Shown: piece by piece, positions 9,381 through 17,631 of the stretch
Layout of the letters: each line of letters opens with the position of its first letter
How positions within the stretch are numbered: the stretch's first letter is position 1
Notes under the pieces: model-generated
What the model was told of the DNA's origin: nothing
What the model saw: only the letters and a program-made list of their open reading frames with translations
The model's database searches: none
Assembly (NCBI GenBank): GCA_902628375.1
Contig: CACOMS010000005.1
Location: forward strand, 1-64,000
DNA: 64,000 nt
Direction: 5' to 3'
Source of the DNA: an uncultured SAR86 cluster bacterium
GTDB lineage: Bacteria > Pseudomonadota > Gammaproteobacteria > Magnimaribacterales > Magnimaribacteraceae
Position numbers and translations under genes: made by a program

Positions 9381-10799
9381 ATGATTAAAACAACCTTTAT
9401 TAGATTTTTTACATTACTTATATTTTTTAGTTTATTACCCATAGCAGTTGAGAATAGTTTTCCAGAATTAGATGGTTATAACCTTCAGGCTGAAGAGAAA
9501 AAGAAGAAAAAGAGAAAAAGAGCAAAACTTCCTTCTAAAAAAGCTCAAAAAATTATGCAACAAGTTCAGCCTTTACTAGAGTCTGAGTCTTGGGACGAAG
9601 CCGAGATGATGATTTCTCAAATAGCCATGGGAGAGAAATTTTCTGGTACTGACAGAGGAGTGATGTATTTTTATTTAGGATATATCTACTTCTCTACTGA
9701 AGAATATGATCAGGCAATAGATTCTTATGTCGCTCTTATAAATGAAGAAGAAGCGGATTACAGACAACAAAACCAAGCAAGATATTCTTTAGCTCAGCTT
9801 GCTTATATTAAGGAAGATTATAGATCAGCAGTTAATTACTTATTAGCCTGGATTGACAATGAAGAGATGCCAAGTTCGCAAGCTTATTCTCTATTGGCTA
9901 CTGCATACTATCAATTGCAAGAATATAGAAATGCAAAAACTAATATCGATGTAGCAATTTCAATGGCTGAGGATAAGGATATTCCTATTTTAGATGAGAA
10001 CGGTGAGGAGACTGGAGAGTTCAAGAAAGGTGTGGCTAGAGAGAACGACTATCTTCTAAAGATGGCCATTTTCAATGAGTTAAAGCAAGAGCTGGACGTT
10101 CTTCCTATTTATGAAATATTAGTTCAGCACTATCCTAAAAAACAATATTGGGTTCAGTTATCTGGATTGTATGGTTCAAGAGATAGACAGATGGATCAGA
10201 TGTCAGCACTTGAAGCTGCTTATGATGACGAATTATTAGATAAACAGAGAGAATTTGTTGCTTTATCACAACTTTTATTCATGTTCCAAAACCCCCATAA
10301 AGCAGCCCTTGTTATGACCGATGGATTTTCACAAGGAGTAATTAAAGAAGAGGAAAAAACTTTAAAAGCCCTTGCTCAATATTGGCATGCATCCAAAGAG
10401 CTAGAGAAAGCAAAGCCATATTATGAGAAAGCGGCAAAAGTATCAGAAAAAGGAGAAATATTTATATTTCTTGGTCAGGTACATTTTGGTTTAGATGAGT
10501 TTAAGAGTGCAGAAGCAGCTATAAAATCTGGTATTAATAAGGGTCAACTAAAAGATGAAGCTGGGGCTTACATGCTTTTAGGACAGGTTCAGTTTGAAAG
10601 ACAAAATTGGGATGAAGCAATAAAAACCTTTAGAAAAACTATAGACGTTGCAGAAAACCAATATAGCGATAAGAAGAAGAAAGAAAAAGAAAAGAAAAAG
10701 AAACTTCAAGATCAGGCAAGAAAATGGATAACTTATACTGAAGGCGAAGAAGAAAGAGTAATCGCCCTTGAAATGAAAAGAAGAGATTTAGGCGTTTAA
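9381..10799 (+). CDS. TPR-repeat protein of the TonB operon
   Basis: A 472-residue secreted protein with signal peptide (MIKTTFIRFFTLLIFF...), a Lys-rich segment near residues 38-55 and multiple tetratricopeptide-like helical repeats, for example near residues 95-130 and 365-430. TPR proteins are the usual last gene of DUF3450/ttpC/tonB operons and are thought to aid TonB system function. The ATG at 9381, 4 bases after the tonB stop, gives a clean signal peptide; a longer in-frame reading into tonB is unlikely. A Lys/Glu-rich low-complexity stretch lies near the C-terminus. The 3' end overlaps folA (convergent) by 4 bases. Confidence 0.85.
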   Translation: MIKTTFIRFFTLLIFFSLLPIAVENSFPELDGYNLQAEEKKKKKRKRAKLPSKKAQKIMQQVQPLLESESWDEAEMMISQIAMGEKFSGTDRGVMYFYLGYIYFSTEEYDQAIDSYVALINEEEADYRQQNQARYSLAQLAYIKEDYRSAVNYLLAWIDNEEMPSSQAYSLLATAYYQLQEYRNAKTNIDVAISMAEDKDIPILDENGEETGEFKKGVARENDYLLKMAIFNELKQELDVLPIYEILVQHYPKKQYWVQLSGLYGSRDRQMDQMSALEAAYDDELLDKQREFVALSQLLFMFQNPHKAALVMTDGFSQGVIKEEEKTLKALAQYWHASKELEKAKPYYEKAAKVSEKGEIFIFLGQVHFGLDEFKSAEAAIKSGINKGQLKDEAGAYMLLGQVQFERQNWDEAIKTFRKTIDVAENQYSDKKKKEKEKKKKLQDQARKWITYTEGEEERVIALEMKRRDLGV

Positions 10800-11281
10800 T
10801 TTTTCCTTTTATATCTTACAAATTCGTAATTAATTATTTGGGAATCGTCTTTTTTGGCTTCCCTAGAAACCTCTAACCATTCAGACTCTTCCCATTTAGG
10901 GAAATAAGTATCTCCCTCTGTATCTAAATCAATTTCTGTGAGAAGCATCTCAGAAGCCATTTCTAAGAATTCCTTATAAATATATTCTCCTCCAATGACA
11001 AAGATTTCAGAAGAAAAACCCCTTCCTTCCTCGATGGCAACTTCTCTATTTGGGGCAATGATGACATCATCTATTTTTTCTTTAGACCTAGTCATAACTA
11101 TATTTAGCCTATTTGGCAATGGCCTTCCTATAGACTCAAAAGTCTTTCTTCCCATAATAATTGCTTTGTTTGTTGTCTTTTCTTTAAAGTAATTGAGGTC
11201 CTCTTGAATGTTCCAAGGAATAGACCCTTCGCTACCTATAACTCTGCCTTTATCTAAAGCTGCAATAAGAATTATCTTCAT
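10796..11281 (-). CDS. folA: Dihydrofolate reductase
   Basis: Reduces dihydrofolate to tetrahydrofolate with NADPH. It is 161 residues, the normal chromosomal size. Conserved elements include the N-terminal IAALDKGRVIG and IPWNIQEDLNYF (substrate-site Trp and acidic residue), IMGRKTFESIGRPLPNR and VIGGEYIY. It directly follows thyA with a 1-base overlap. Thymidylate synthase produces the dihydrofolate that this enzyme recycles, so the pairing is functional. Confidence 0.96.
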   Translation of the reverse strand: MKIILIAALDKGRVIGSEGSIPWNIQEDLNYFKEKTTNKAIIMGRKTFESIGRPLPNRLNIVMTRSKEKIDDVIIAPNREVAIEEGRGFSSEIFVIGGEYIYKEFLEMASEMLLTEIDLDTEGDTYFPKWEESEWLEVSREAKKDDSQIINYEFVRYKRKN

Positions 11282-12075
11282 TAAACAGCAACGGGTGCCG
11301 AAATATGTGGGTCTGGGTTGTATTCTTCTAGAGAAAAGTCTTCGTATTTCAGGTCAAATATATTGTCAGTGTCTTTTGTTATTTTCATAACTGGTAACTT
11401 CTTAGGCGTTCTGCTTAGTTGTTCTTCTACTTGTTCTAAATGGTTTAAGTACAGATGAGCATCGCCAAGAGTATGAACAAAATCTCCAGGCTTTAGACCG
11501 CATACCTTGGCTATCATCAGGACCAGTAAAGCATATGAGGCTATATTAAAAGGAACTCCTAAGAAGATATCAGCACTTCTCTGATAAAGCTGACAAGAAA
11601 GTTTTCCGTCTGCTACATAAAATTGAAATAGAGTATGACAAGGAGGTAAGGCCATGTCTTCGACTAGTGAGACATTCCAGGCACTTACTATAAGTCTTCT
11701 AGAGTCAGGGTTATTCTTAATCTGATCAATGACTTGTGATATCTGATCTATCGATTCCTTTTCATTAACTGGCCAAGATCTCCATTGAGATCCATAGACT
11801 GGACCTAATTCACCTCTTTCATCTGCCCACTCATCCCAAATACTGACACCATTTTCCTTTAGGTATTTTATGTTTGTTGACCCTTGGAGGAACCACAGTA
11901 GTTCGTGGATAATGGATTTTAAATGTACTTTTTTAGTTGTTAAAAGAGGGAACCCTTCTTCCAAGTCAAATCTCATTTGATGACCAAAAATACTTAAAGT
12001 TCCTGTTCCTGTTCTATCTTCTTTCTTAGTTCCGTTCTCCTTAACGAGCTTCATCAAATCAAGATATTGTTTCAT
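11281..12075 (-). CDS. thyA: Thymidylate synthase (ThyA type)
   Basis: Methylates dUMP to dTMP using methylene-tetrahydrofolate. It is 264 residues, identical in length to E. coli ThyA. The catalytic cysteine is C146 in [11 protein letters not shown], followed by [16 protein letters not shown] and a conserved C-terminal [13 protein letters not shown] stretch. The start codon overlaps the lgt stop in ATGA form and the stop overlaps the folA start, giving a coupled lgt-thyA-folA unit as in many gammaproteobacteria. Confidence 0.97.
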   Translation of the reverse strand: MKQYLDLMKLVKENGTKKEDRTGTGTLSIFGHQMRFDLEEGFPLLTTKKVHLKSIIHELLWFLQGSTNIKYLKENGVSIWDEWADERGELGPVYGSQWRSWPVNEKESIDQISQVIDQIKNNPDSRRLIVSAWNVSLVEDMALPPCHTLFQFYVADGKLSCQLYQRSADIFLGVPFNIASYALLVLMIAKVCGLKPGDFVHTLGDAHLYLNHLEQVEEQLSRTPKKLPVMKITKDTDNIFDLKYEDFSLEEYNPDPHISAPVAV

Positions 12076-12863
12076 TCCTTTTTTGTCCTTTTATAAGAAT
12101 AGAATAATAACATGAGACCAATGAGAATCATCGGTATTGAAAGCATCTGTCCTCTTGTGAAGACCTCCAAGAAAGTAAAGCCTATATGATTATCTGGCTC
12201 TCTAAAAAATTCGGTTATGAATCTCAGAGAACCATAACCAATTAAGAAAATAGATGAAGTTGCCATAACAGGCCTGTCTTTTTTGGCATATAAATTAATG
12301 ATCAAGAACAAAATAACTCCTTCTGCAAAGGCTTGATACAGTTGAGATGGGTGTCTAAGCAATCCTTCGGGGTCTGTTGGAAAAATCATACCCCAAGGCA
12401 ATTCTGTTGGCCTTCCAAGAAGTTCAGCATTTATAAAATTCCCTATCCTTACAGATCCCAGACCAACAGGCATGGCTGGGGCTACAAAATCCATAATAGA
12501 AAAGAATTTAACTTTCCATTTTATTGAAAGAATAAAGCACGATATTAAAACACCTAATAAACCGCCATGAAAGGATAGGCCTCCTTGCCAAACATAAAAT
12601 ATAGAAATAGGATCTTCAATTAGTTGTTGTGATCCATAGAAAATCATATAGCCCAATCTTCCCCCAGCTATCGCTCCTAAAAGGCCCCAGAACATTAGAT
12701 CCCCTGTTTGGTCTTTATCTATAGGTCCCTTTCTTCTATTTAGAAGTATATGTATCCCTAAGAAGGCAATTATCCATGTAATTGAGTACCAGTGGACTGG
12801 CCACCACCCTAAGAAAGGAATAGGTAGCTGAAAGGCTACTGGGTCTATATTTGGAAAAATCAT
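12072..12863 (-). CDS. lgt: Prolipoprotein diacylglyceryl transferase
   Basis: Inner-membrane enzyme adding diacylglycerol to the lipobox cysteine of prolipoproteins. It is 263 residues with about seven membrane helices. The signature [19 protein letters not shown], with the essential Arg and Asn-Phe-Ile-Asn, and the HGGLLG motif are present. It is coupled upstream to the sodium:solute symporter gene (ATGA overlap at 12860-12863) and downstream to thyA. Confidence 0.96.
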   Translation of the reverse strand: MIFPNIDPVAFQLPIPFLGWWPVHWYSITWIIAFLGIHILLNRRKGPIDKDQTGDLMFWGLLGAIAGGRLGYMIFYGSQQLIEDPISIFYVWQGGLSFHGGLLGVLISCFILSIKWKVKFFSIMDFVAPAMPVGLGSVRIGNFINAELLGRPTELPWGMIFPTDPEGLLRHPSQLYQAFAEGVILFLIINLYAKKDRPVMATSSIFLIGYGSLRFITEFFREPDNHIGFTFLEVFTRGQMLSIPMILIGLMLLFYSYKRTKKE

Positions 12864-14614
12864 TGAGGACTTCTAATGGAGTCAACCATTTTCATTACAT
12901 CTTCAGGAGGTGGTTTTGTAAATGAAGAAACTGTTATAGCTAAAATTAAATTTAGTAACATCCCTAAAAAGCCAATGCCCTCTGGGGATATACCTAATAA
13001 CCAGTAATCACTAGAATTAAGTTCAGGATTAATAAATTTAAAATAAATAATATAAGAGAGAGTAAAAATTAACCCAATCAACATCCCTGCAATAGCACCT
13101 TCTTTATTAAGTCTCTTATAAAAGATTCCCAAAAGAAGAACTGGAAATAAAGTTGAAGCAGCTAGACCAAAAGCAAAAGCAACTACTTGAGCTACAAATG
13201 CCAGATTCATAACCCCAATGGCACCTGCTAACCCTATAGCAGCAGCTGTTGCCAATCGGCTATATAGAAGTTCTTTTCTTTCACTGATTTGGGGCATAAA
13301 AGTCTTTTTCAGTAAATCATGTGAAACCGCAGCTGAAAGAGTAATCAATAGTCCCGCGGCCGTAGAAAGTGCTGCCGCTACTCCTCCTGCAGCAACTAGA
13401 GCTATAACCCAGAAGGGTAATTTTGCTATCTCAGGGTTGGCTAGAACAATAATATCTCTATCAATATACACCTCATTATCATTCTTATTATTGGGCGGAT
13501 TAACCAAAAGTCTTTCCCCGTGAGAGCCTCTTTCTTGTCCTAAATACTTAGGTTTTGTATCTTCTAGAGCAGTTCCAGCTGAATATCTGATTTTTCCATC
13601 TTGGTTTTTGTCTTTCCAAGCTATAAGTCCTATTTCCTCCCAATTTTTAAACCATTGGGGAGAATTTACATAATCTACATCTTGTATGGAGTCGATTAAA
13701 TTCATTCGAGCAAAGGCAGAGACTGCTGGAGCAGTTGTATAGAGTAAAGCTATAAAAATAAGAGCATATCCAGCTGACTTTCTAGCGTCCTTAAAAGAAG
13801 GCACTGTGAAGAATCTTACTATTACATGCGGCAACCCAGCAGTTCCAAACATTAGGGCTGCTGTAATACAAAAAATATCAATCATACTCTTAGTATTTTG
13901 GGTATAAGCTACAAATCCTAAATCGGTTGTTACTCTGTCTAGCTTTTCTAGTAAATACTCTGATCCATTAACCAGGGTATCTCCGAAACCCAATTGAGGT
14001 ATAGGGTTATTTGTTACTATGATTGAGATATAAACGGCAGGCACTAAGTAGGCAAAAATTAGAACAGTATATTGAGCAACTTGGGTGTACGTTATTCCTT
14101 TCATGCCTCCCCATACAGCATATACAAAGACAATGGCCATACCTATGAATATGCCCATATTAATGTCGACCTCTAGAAATCTGGAAAAAACTATCCCGAC
14201 GCCTCTCATTTGACCAGCTATATAGGTAAAAGAAATAAAAACCAGGCACAGTACAGCCACAACCCTTGCGGCATCTGAGTAATATCTTTCTCCTATAAAT
14301 TCTGGGACAGTATATTTACCAAATTTTCTAAGGTAAGGAGCTAATAGCAGGGCTAATAGAACATATCCTCCTGTCCATCCCATCAAGTAAATTGCTCCGT
14401 CTTTACCCATAAACGCAATCAATCCTGCCATTGATAGGAATGAAGCTGCTGACATCCAGTCAGCTGCAGTTGCCATTCCATTGACTACTGGATTTACTCC
14501 TTTACCTGCTACATAAAATTCCGATGTAGAGCTAGCTCTGCTCTTGTAGGCAATCCATATATAAAGTGCAAAAGATAGGCCAACTAGAAGAAAGGTCCAT
14601 TCTTGAACTGTCAT
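12860..14614 (-). CDS. Sodium:solute symporter, VC_2705-like subfamily
   Basis: A 584-residue SSS-family transporter with about 13 membrane helices. The N-terminal part contains FYVAGKGVNPVVNGMATAAD, typical of the acetate-permease-like branch. A soluble loop of about 80 residues in the middle (around 325-400) distinguishes the VC_2705 subfamily. The gene overlaps by one base a DUF4212 gene encoding the small subunit that always accompanies this subfamily. The substrate is probably a short organic acid, but nothing in the sequence settles it. Confidence 0.85.
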   Translation of the reverse strand: MTVQEWTFLLVGLSFALYIWIAYKSRASSTSEFYVAGKGVNPVVNGMATAADWMSAASFLSMAGLIAFMGKDGAIYLMGWTGGYVLLALLLAPYLRKFGKYTVPEFIGERYYSDAARVVAVLCLVFISFTYIAGQMRGVGIVFSRFLEVDINMGIFIGMAIVFVYAVWGGMKGITYTQVAQYTVLIFAYLVPAVYISIIVTNNPIPQLGFGDTLVNGSEYLLEKLDRVTTDLGFVAYTQNTKSMIDIFCITAALMFGTAGLPHVIVRFFTVPSFKDARKSAGYALIFIALLYTTAPAVSAFARMNLIDSIQDVDYVNSPQWFKNWEEIGLIAWKDKNQDGKIRYSAGTALEDTKPKYLGQERGSHGERLLVNPPNNKNDNEVYIDRDIIVLANPEIAKLPFWVIALVAAGGVAAALSTAAGLLITLSAAVSHDLLKKTFMPQISERKELLYSRLATAAAIGLAGAIGVMNLAFVAQVVAFAFGLAASTLFPVLLLGIFYKRLNKEGAIAGMLIGLIFTLSYIIYFKFINPELNSSDYWLLGISPEGIGFLGMLLNLILAITVSSFTKPPPEDVMKMVDSIRSPQ

Positions 14615-14862
14615 TATTCTTCTTCCTTACTTTTTTTATATTTTTTATCTAATTTTTCCATTAGATAAACGTAGATAAAGATAATTACAACAAATGAATA
14701 AATGCTTCCTTGTTGAGAAAACCAGAATCCAAGTTTGAAACCACCAATTTGAAACTTATCCAGATAATCAGAAAATATAATTCCGAAACCAAAGGAAACT
14801 AAAAACCAAGCAAGAAGAAGCCAGAAAAGGATTTTAAGATTTGATTTCCAATAGTCATCCAT
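14614..14862 (-). CDS. DUF4212 small subunit of sodium:solute symporter
   Basis: An 82-residue membrane protein with two hydrophobic helices (about 9-30 and 47-70) and the N-terminal DDYWKSN motif typical of DUF4212. Members are encoded next to VC_2705-type symporters and are believed to form a two-component transporter. Here the stop codon overlaps the start of the symporter gene by one base, so they are surely co-expressed. Confidence 0.88.
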   Translation of the reverse strand: MDDYWKSNLKILFWLLLAWFLVSFGFGIIFSDYLDKFQIGGFKLGFWFSQQGSIYSFVVIIFIYVYLMEKLDKKYKKSKEEE

Positions 14863-14864
14863 AG

Positions 14865-15671
14865 TTAAGTCATCAATAGTCTTATACCCATTATCATAAC
14901 TAACAAAGCAAAAGCCTTCCTTAATTTCTTCTGTTTGATTCTATGCGCAGCCTTTACTCCCACTTTTGCAGTCAAGAGGCTAGCAATCCCTACTAAGATC
15001 ATCGCTGGAAAATAAACATAACCATAAGTATTCTCAGGCAATAAATGATTTCCTGAACCCACCAGCATATAAGAAATTGAACCTGATATGGCTATAGGAA
15101 TACCGCAAGCAGCAGATGAACCTATAGATTGAGTCATTGAAAACCCTCTATGAAAGAAATAAGGCACTGAAAAAACTCCTCCTCCTATCCCAAATATTCC
15201 TGAAAGCCAACCTATACCTAAACCTACAGTTAAAGGACCAGCTACTGTTGTACTTGGGTTCTGTTTCGGAGGTGGAAATTGGAAGGCCATTTGAATGGAA
15301 ACCAATATAAGAAATATGGCAATTAATGATCTTAGTGTTTCACTGCTTAATTGATCAGCAGTAATTGCTCCTAAAGCTGAGCCAATAAATATACTTGGAC
15401 CTACTATTTTAATTAAGTCCCAAACAACAACTTTTCTCCTGTTATGGGAATACGTAGATGAGATAGAACTGAAAACAATTATTCCTAGAGAAGTTCCTAT
15501 CACCATATGAGAAATTATTTCTTGTTCAAAGCCTAGGTAGCCGAAAGTAAAAAATAAAGCAGGAATTATTATAATTCCTCCTCCTATTCCAAAGAGTCCT
15601 GCTAGAATACCCGAAAAGGTTCCTAGAAATAAATAAAGAAAAATTTCTGTAATATCTACCACGAGAAGCAA
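14865..15671 (-). CDS. TauE/SafE-family sulfite/anion exporter-like protein
   Basis: About 268 residues with eight hydrophobic helices. It contains the duplicated family motif: GLFGIGGGIIIIP near residues 24-37 and GIFGIGGGVFSVPYFF near 158. The family moves sulfite, sulfoacetate or other small anions out of cells; the substrate here is unknown. No ATG is available in frame before the motif because a stop codon precedes it, so translation must begin at TTG 15671 or GTG 15662. Neither has a good Shine-Dalgarno, so the start is uncertain. It lies 2 bases upstream of the DUF4212 gene. Confidence 0.85.
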   Translation of the reverse strand: MLLVVDITEIFLYLFLGTFSGILAGLFGIGGGIIIIPALFFTFGYLGFEQEIISHMVIGTSLGIIVFSSISSTYSHNRRKVVVWDLIKIVGPSIFIGSALGAITADQLSSETLRSLIAIFLILVSIQMAFQFPPPKQNPSTTVAGPLTVGLGIGWLSGIFGIGGGVFSVPYFFHRGFSMTQSIGSSAACGIPIAISGSISYMLVGSGNHLLPENTYGYVYFPAMILVGIASLLTAKVGVKAAHRIKQKKLRKAFALLVMIMGIRLLMT

Positions 15672-15682
15672 CTAATTCTATC

Positions 15683-16447
15683 ATGTGTTTAATAGTATTT
15701 TCTTCATTAGAAGACATAAAGAATGAGTCTGAATACTCGTTTATCCTTCTTGCCAATAGAGATGAGTATTATGACAGGCCAACTAAGTCAATTCATTGGT
15801 GGAAAGAAGGATATCTGGCAGGGAAGGACTTAAAAGCAGGAGGAACTTGGTTGGGAGTTTCTGAGGATGGTAGATTTGCTGCAGTTACAAATTATAGAGA
15901 AGATCCAACAGTTAGAGAGAGCTCTAGAGGAGATTTGGTTAAAAATTTTTTGGAAAATCAAATCCTGGCAGAGGATTATTTGCAAACATTAAATAAGCAA
16001 GACTATGCAGGATTCAACCTTCTCCTAAGGGATTCAACAGGTATGCATTATCTTTCTAATAGAGGAGGTGATGGAACCCAGATTAATAATGGAGTTAATG
16101 CTCTAGGCAATAGAATCCTTAATTCCCCTACTAATAAAGTTAAAAATGTTAGAGATTCATTTAAGGAACTTTTACATTTCAATTTCACAAAAGAAGATCT
16201 TTTTAAGTTTATGCGTAAAGAGGAGGGCGATCTAACTAAAGTAGGAATGGATGAATTTATTCAAACGGAAGATCAAGAGCTTCCTTTTAGATTTATCAAG
16301 TCTGAATTTTATGGAACTAGGTGCACTACAGTTTATCTCATAAATAAAAATGGATCCCATCATGTTCTTGAGCAAGAATATAAAAAAGAAGGAGAACTAG
16401 GTGAGATTAGATCTTTTGAATTCAGACCAGCAGAAATTACTTCTTGA
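15683..16447 (+). CDS. NRDE/TANGO2 family protein
   Basis: A 254-residue member of the NRDE family (TANGO2-like). It begins MCLIVF, leaving Cys2 as a potential N-terminal nucleophile in this Ntn-hydrolase-like fold. It carries the namesake motif LLANRDEYYDRPT near residue 29 and GTWLGVSEDGRFAAVTNYR. The biochemical role is unsettled; eukaryotic relatives are linked to heme and lipid handling. It is divergent from the TauE gene with a gap of only 11 bases and overlaps rppH at the 3' end by 11 bases. Confidence 0.85.
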   Translation: MCLIVFSSLEDIKNESEYSFILLANRDEYYDRPTKSIHWWKEGYLAGKDLKAGGTWLGVSEDGRFAAVTNYREDPTVRESSRGDLVKNFLENQILAEDYLQTLNKQDYAGFNLLLRDSTGMHYLSNRGGDGTQINNGVNALGNRILNSPTNKVKNVRDSFKELLHFNFTKEDLFKFMRKEEGDLTKVGMDEFIQTEDQELPFRFIKSEFYGTRCTTVYLINKNGSHHVLEQEYKKEGELGEIRSFEFRPAEITS

Positions 16448-16931
16448 TTTCAATATATTTAGGTAACAGCTCTATTAACAACTCTCTATAAACTTCTCTT
16501 TTAAAAGAAACTACTTCCCTCAGAGGATACCAGTAGGTGACCCATATAAAATCATCGAACTCTATGGGTAAATTTTTTAAAAGGTTTATATTTTTTTCAT
16601 GTCCAGACTTAATTTCTGCTAAAAACCACTTTTGCCTCTGCCCAATAAATTTATTCTTTCCAATGAAATAATTATTTCTTCTTTCTTTTGGGACGTCATA
16701 AAAGAACCAACTTTTTGATTCCCAGATGAAGTTTAGATCCTGTTCTGCTAAACCAGTTTCTTCTTCTACCTCTCTTATGGCTGCCTCTATGGGCGATTCG
16801 TTTTCATCTATACCTCCTTGCGGAAATTGCCACCCATCGTGATTCTTTCTTCTACACCACATAAGATTTCCCTCAGTATTAATAATAATTATTCCTACAT
16901 TGGGCCTATAGATTTCTTTTTGTTTAAACAT
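16437..16931 (-). CDS. rppH: RNA pyrophosphohydrolase
   Basis: Nudix hydrolase that removes pyrophosphate from the 5' end of mRNAs and so initiates decay. It is 164 residues. The N-terminal YRPNVGIIIIN is typical of RppH, followed by DGWQFPQGGIDENE and the Nudix box (G-x5-E-x7-REVEEETGL). It overlaps the convergent NRDE gene by 11 bases at the stop codons, another sign of genome compaction. Confidence 0.95.
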   Translation of the reverse strand: MFKQKEIYRPNVGIIIINTEGNLMWCRRKNHDGWQFPQGGIDENESPIEAAIREVEEETGLAEQDLNFIWESKSWFFYDVPKERRNNYFIGKNKFIGQRQKWFLAEIKSGHEKNINLLKNLPIEFDDFIWVTYWYPLREVVSFKREVYRELLIELLPKYIEIKK

Positions 16932-16983
16932 TGAGTTCTTTTATTCTACAAAAGATTATAATTGACCAAAGCATTTTGATTAT

Positions 16984-17628
16984 ATGTCATTAGTCTTATT
17001 TGATCTCGACGACACTTTACTCTCAGCAGATACAGAGAGAGCTTGGGCAGAACATATGCTGACTTTATCTCTTGATATAGAAGAAGGCTTTTTAGATAAA
17101 CTTGATTTATATACTCATCAATATAGAAAAGGTGAATTGGACATCAATGTTTATACTTCTTTCCTCCTTAAGCCCATTACTGGTCTCCACAAAGATGAAC
17201 TAAAAAAACCAATAGAAGAATTCTGTAAAGAAACCTATATAAAGTATGAAGATAAAGTAACCAGGTCATTACTGGATGATCATGTTCAAGATACTTGTTT
17301 GTTGGTTTCTGGTACTTTATCTTTTTTAGTTGAGGAGATGTCCTCAATAATGCAACTGGAGCATAGTTTTGGAACTGAAGCTGAATTAGTTAAAGGTGTA
17401 TTTACAGGAAAACGAACCGGAGCCCCTAACTTCTCAGAGCAAAAAGTTTTGAATGTAAAAAGATGGTTATCTTCTCAACAAGATCAGTTCGATCAAATCT
17501 ATGCTTATTCAGACTCAATATATGATTTGCCTATGTTAGAGTTTGCTGACAATCCTGTTGCAGTTTGCCCTGATCAACGTTTAAGAAATATTGCCTTAGA
17601 AAGGAACTGGAAGATAATTGATAGGTAG
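16984..17628 (+). CDS. HAD-IB (SerB-like) phosphatase
   Basis: A 214-residue HAD-superfamily hydrolase of subfamily IB. Motif I is FDLDDTLLS (nucleophile D8, acid D10), motif II is the Ser of LLVSGTLSF, and the final motif is YSDSIYDLPML. The overall look is that of SerB-like phosphatases often found beside rppH/ptsP in gammaproteobacteria; the physiological substrate is unknown. It is divergent from rppH and its stop is 3 bases from the gcvP stop. Confidence 0.82.
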   Translation: MSLVLFDLDDTLLSADTERAWAEHMLTLSLDIEEGFLDKLDLYTHQYRKGELDINVYTSFLLKPITGLHKDELKKPIEEFCKETYIKYEDKVTRSLLDDHVQDTCLLVSGTLSFLVEEMSSIMQLEHSFGTEAELVKGVFTGKRTGAPNFSEQKVLNVKRWLSSQQDQFDQIYAYSDSIYDLPMLEFADNPVAVCPDQRLRNIALERNWKIIDR

Positions 17629-17631
17629 CAA

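Noticed and set aside
12333-12527. Small plus-strand ORF inside lgt
   Set aside because: It is antisense to a well-conserved gene and has no ribosome-binding site or recognisable domain; similar shadow frames elsewhere were ignored.
15526-15756. Alternative ATG frame over the TauE start
   Set aside because: It reads a short unrelated peptide that crosses into the NRDE gene; the TauE motif is in another frame starting at TTG or GTG.
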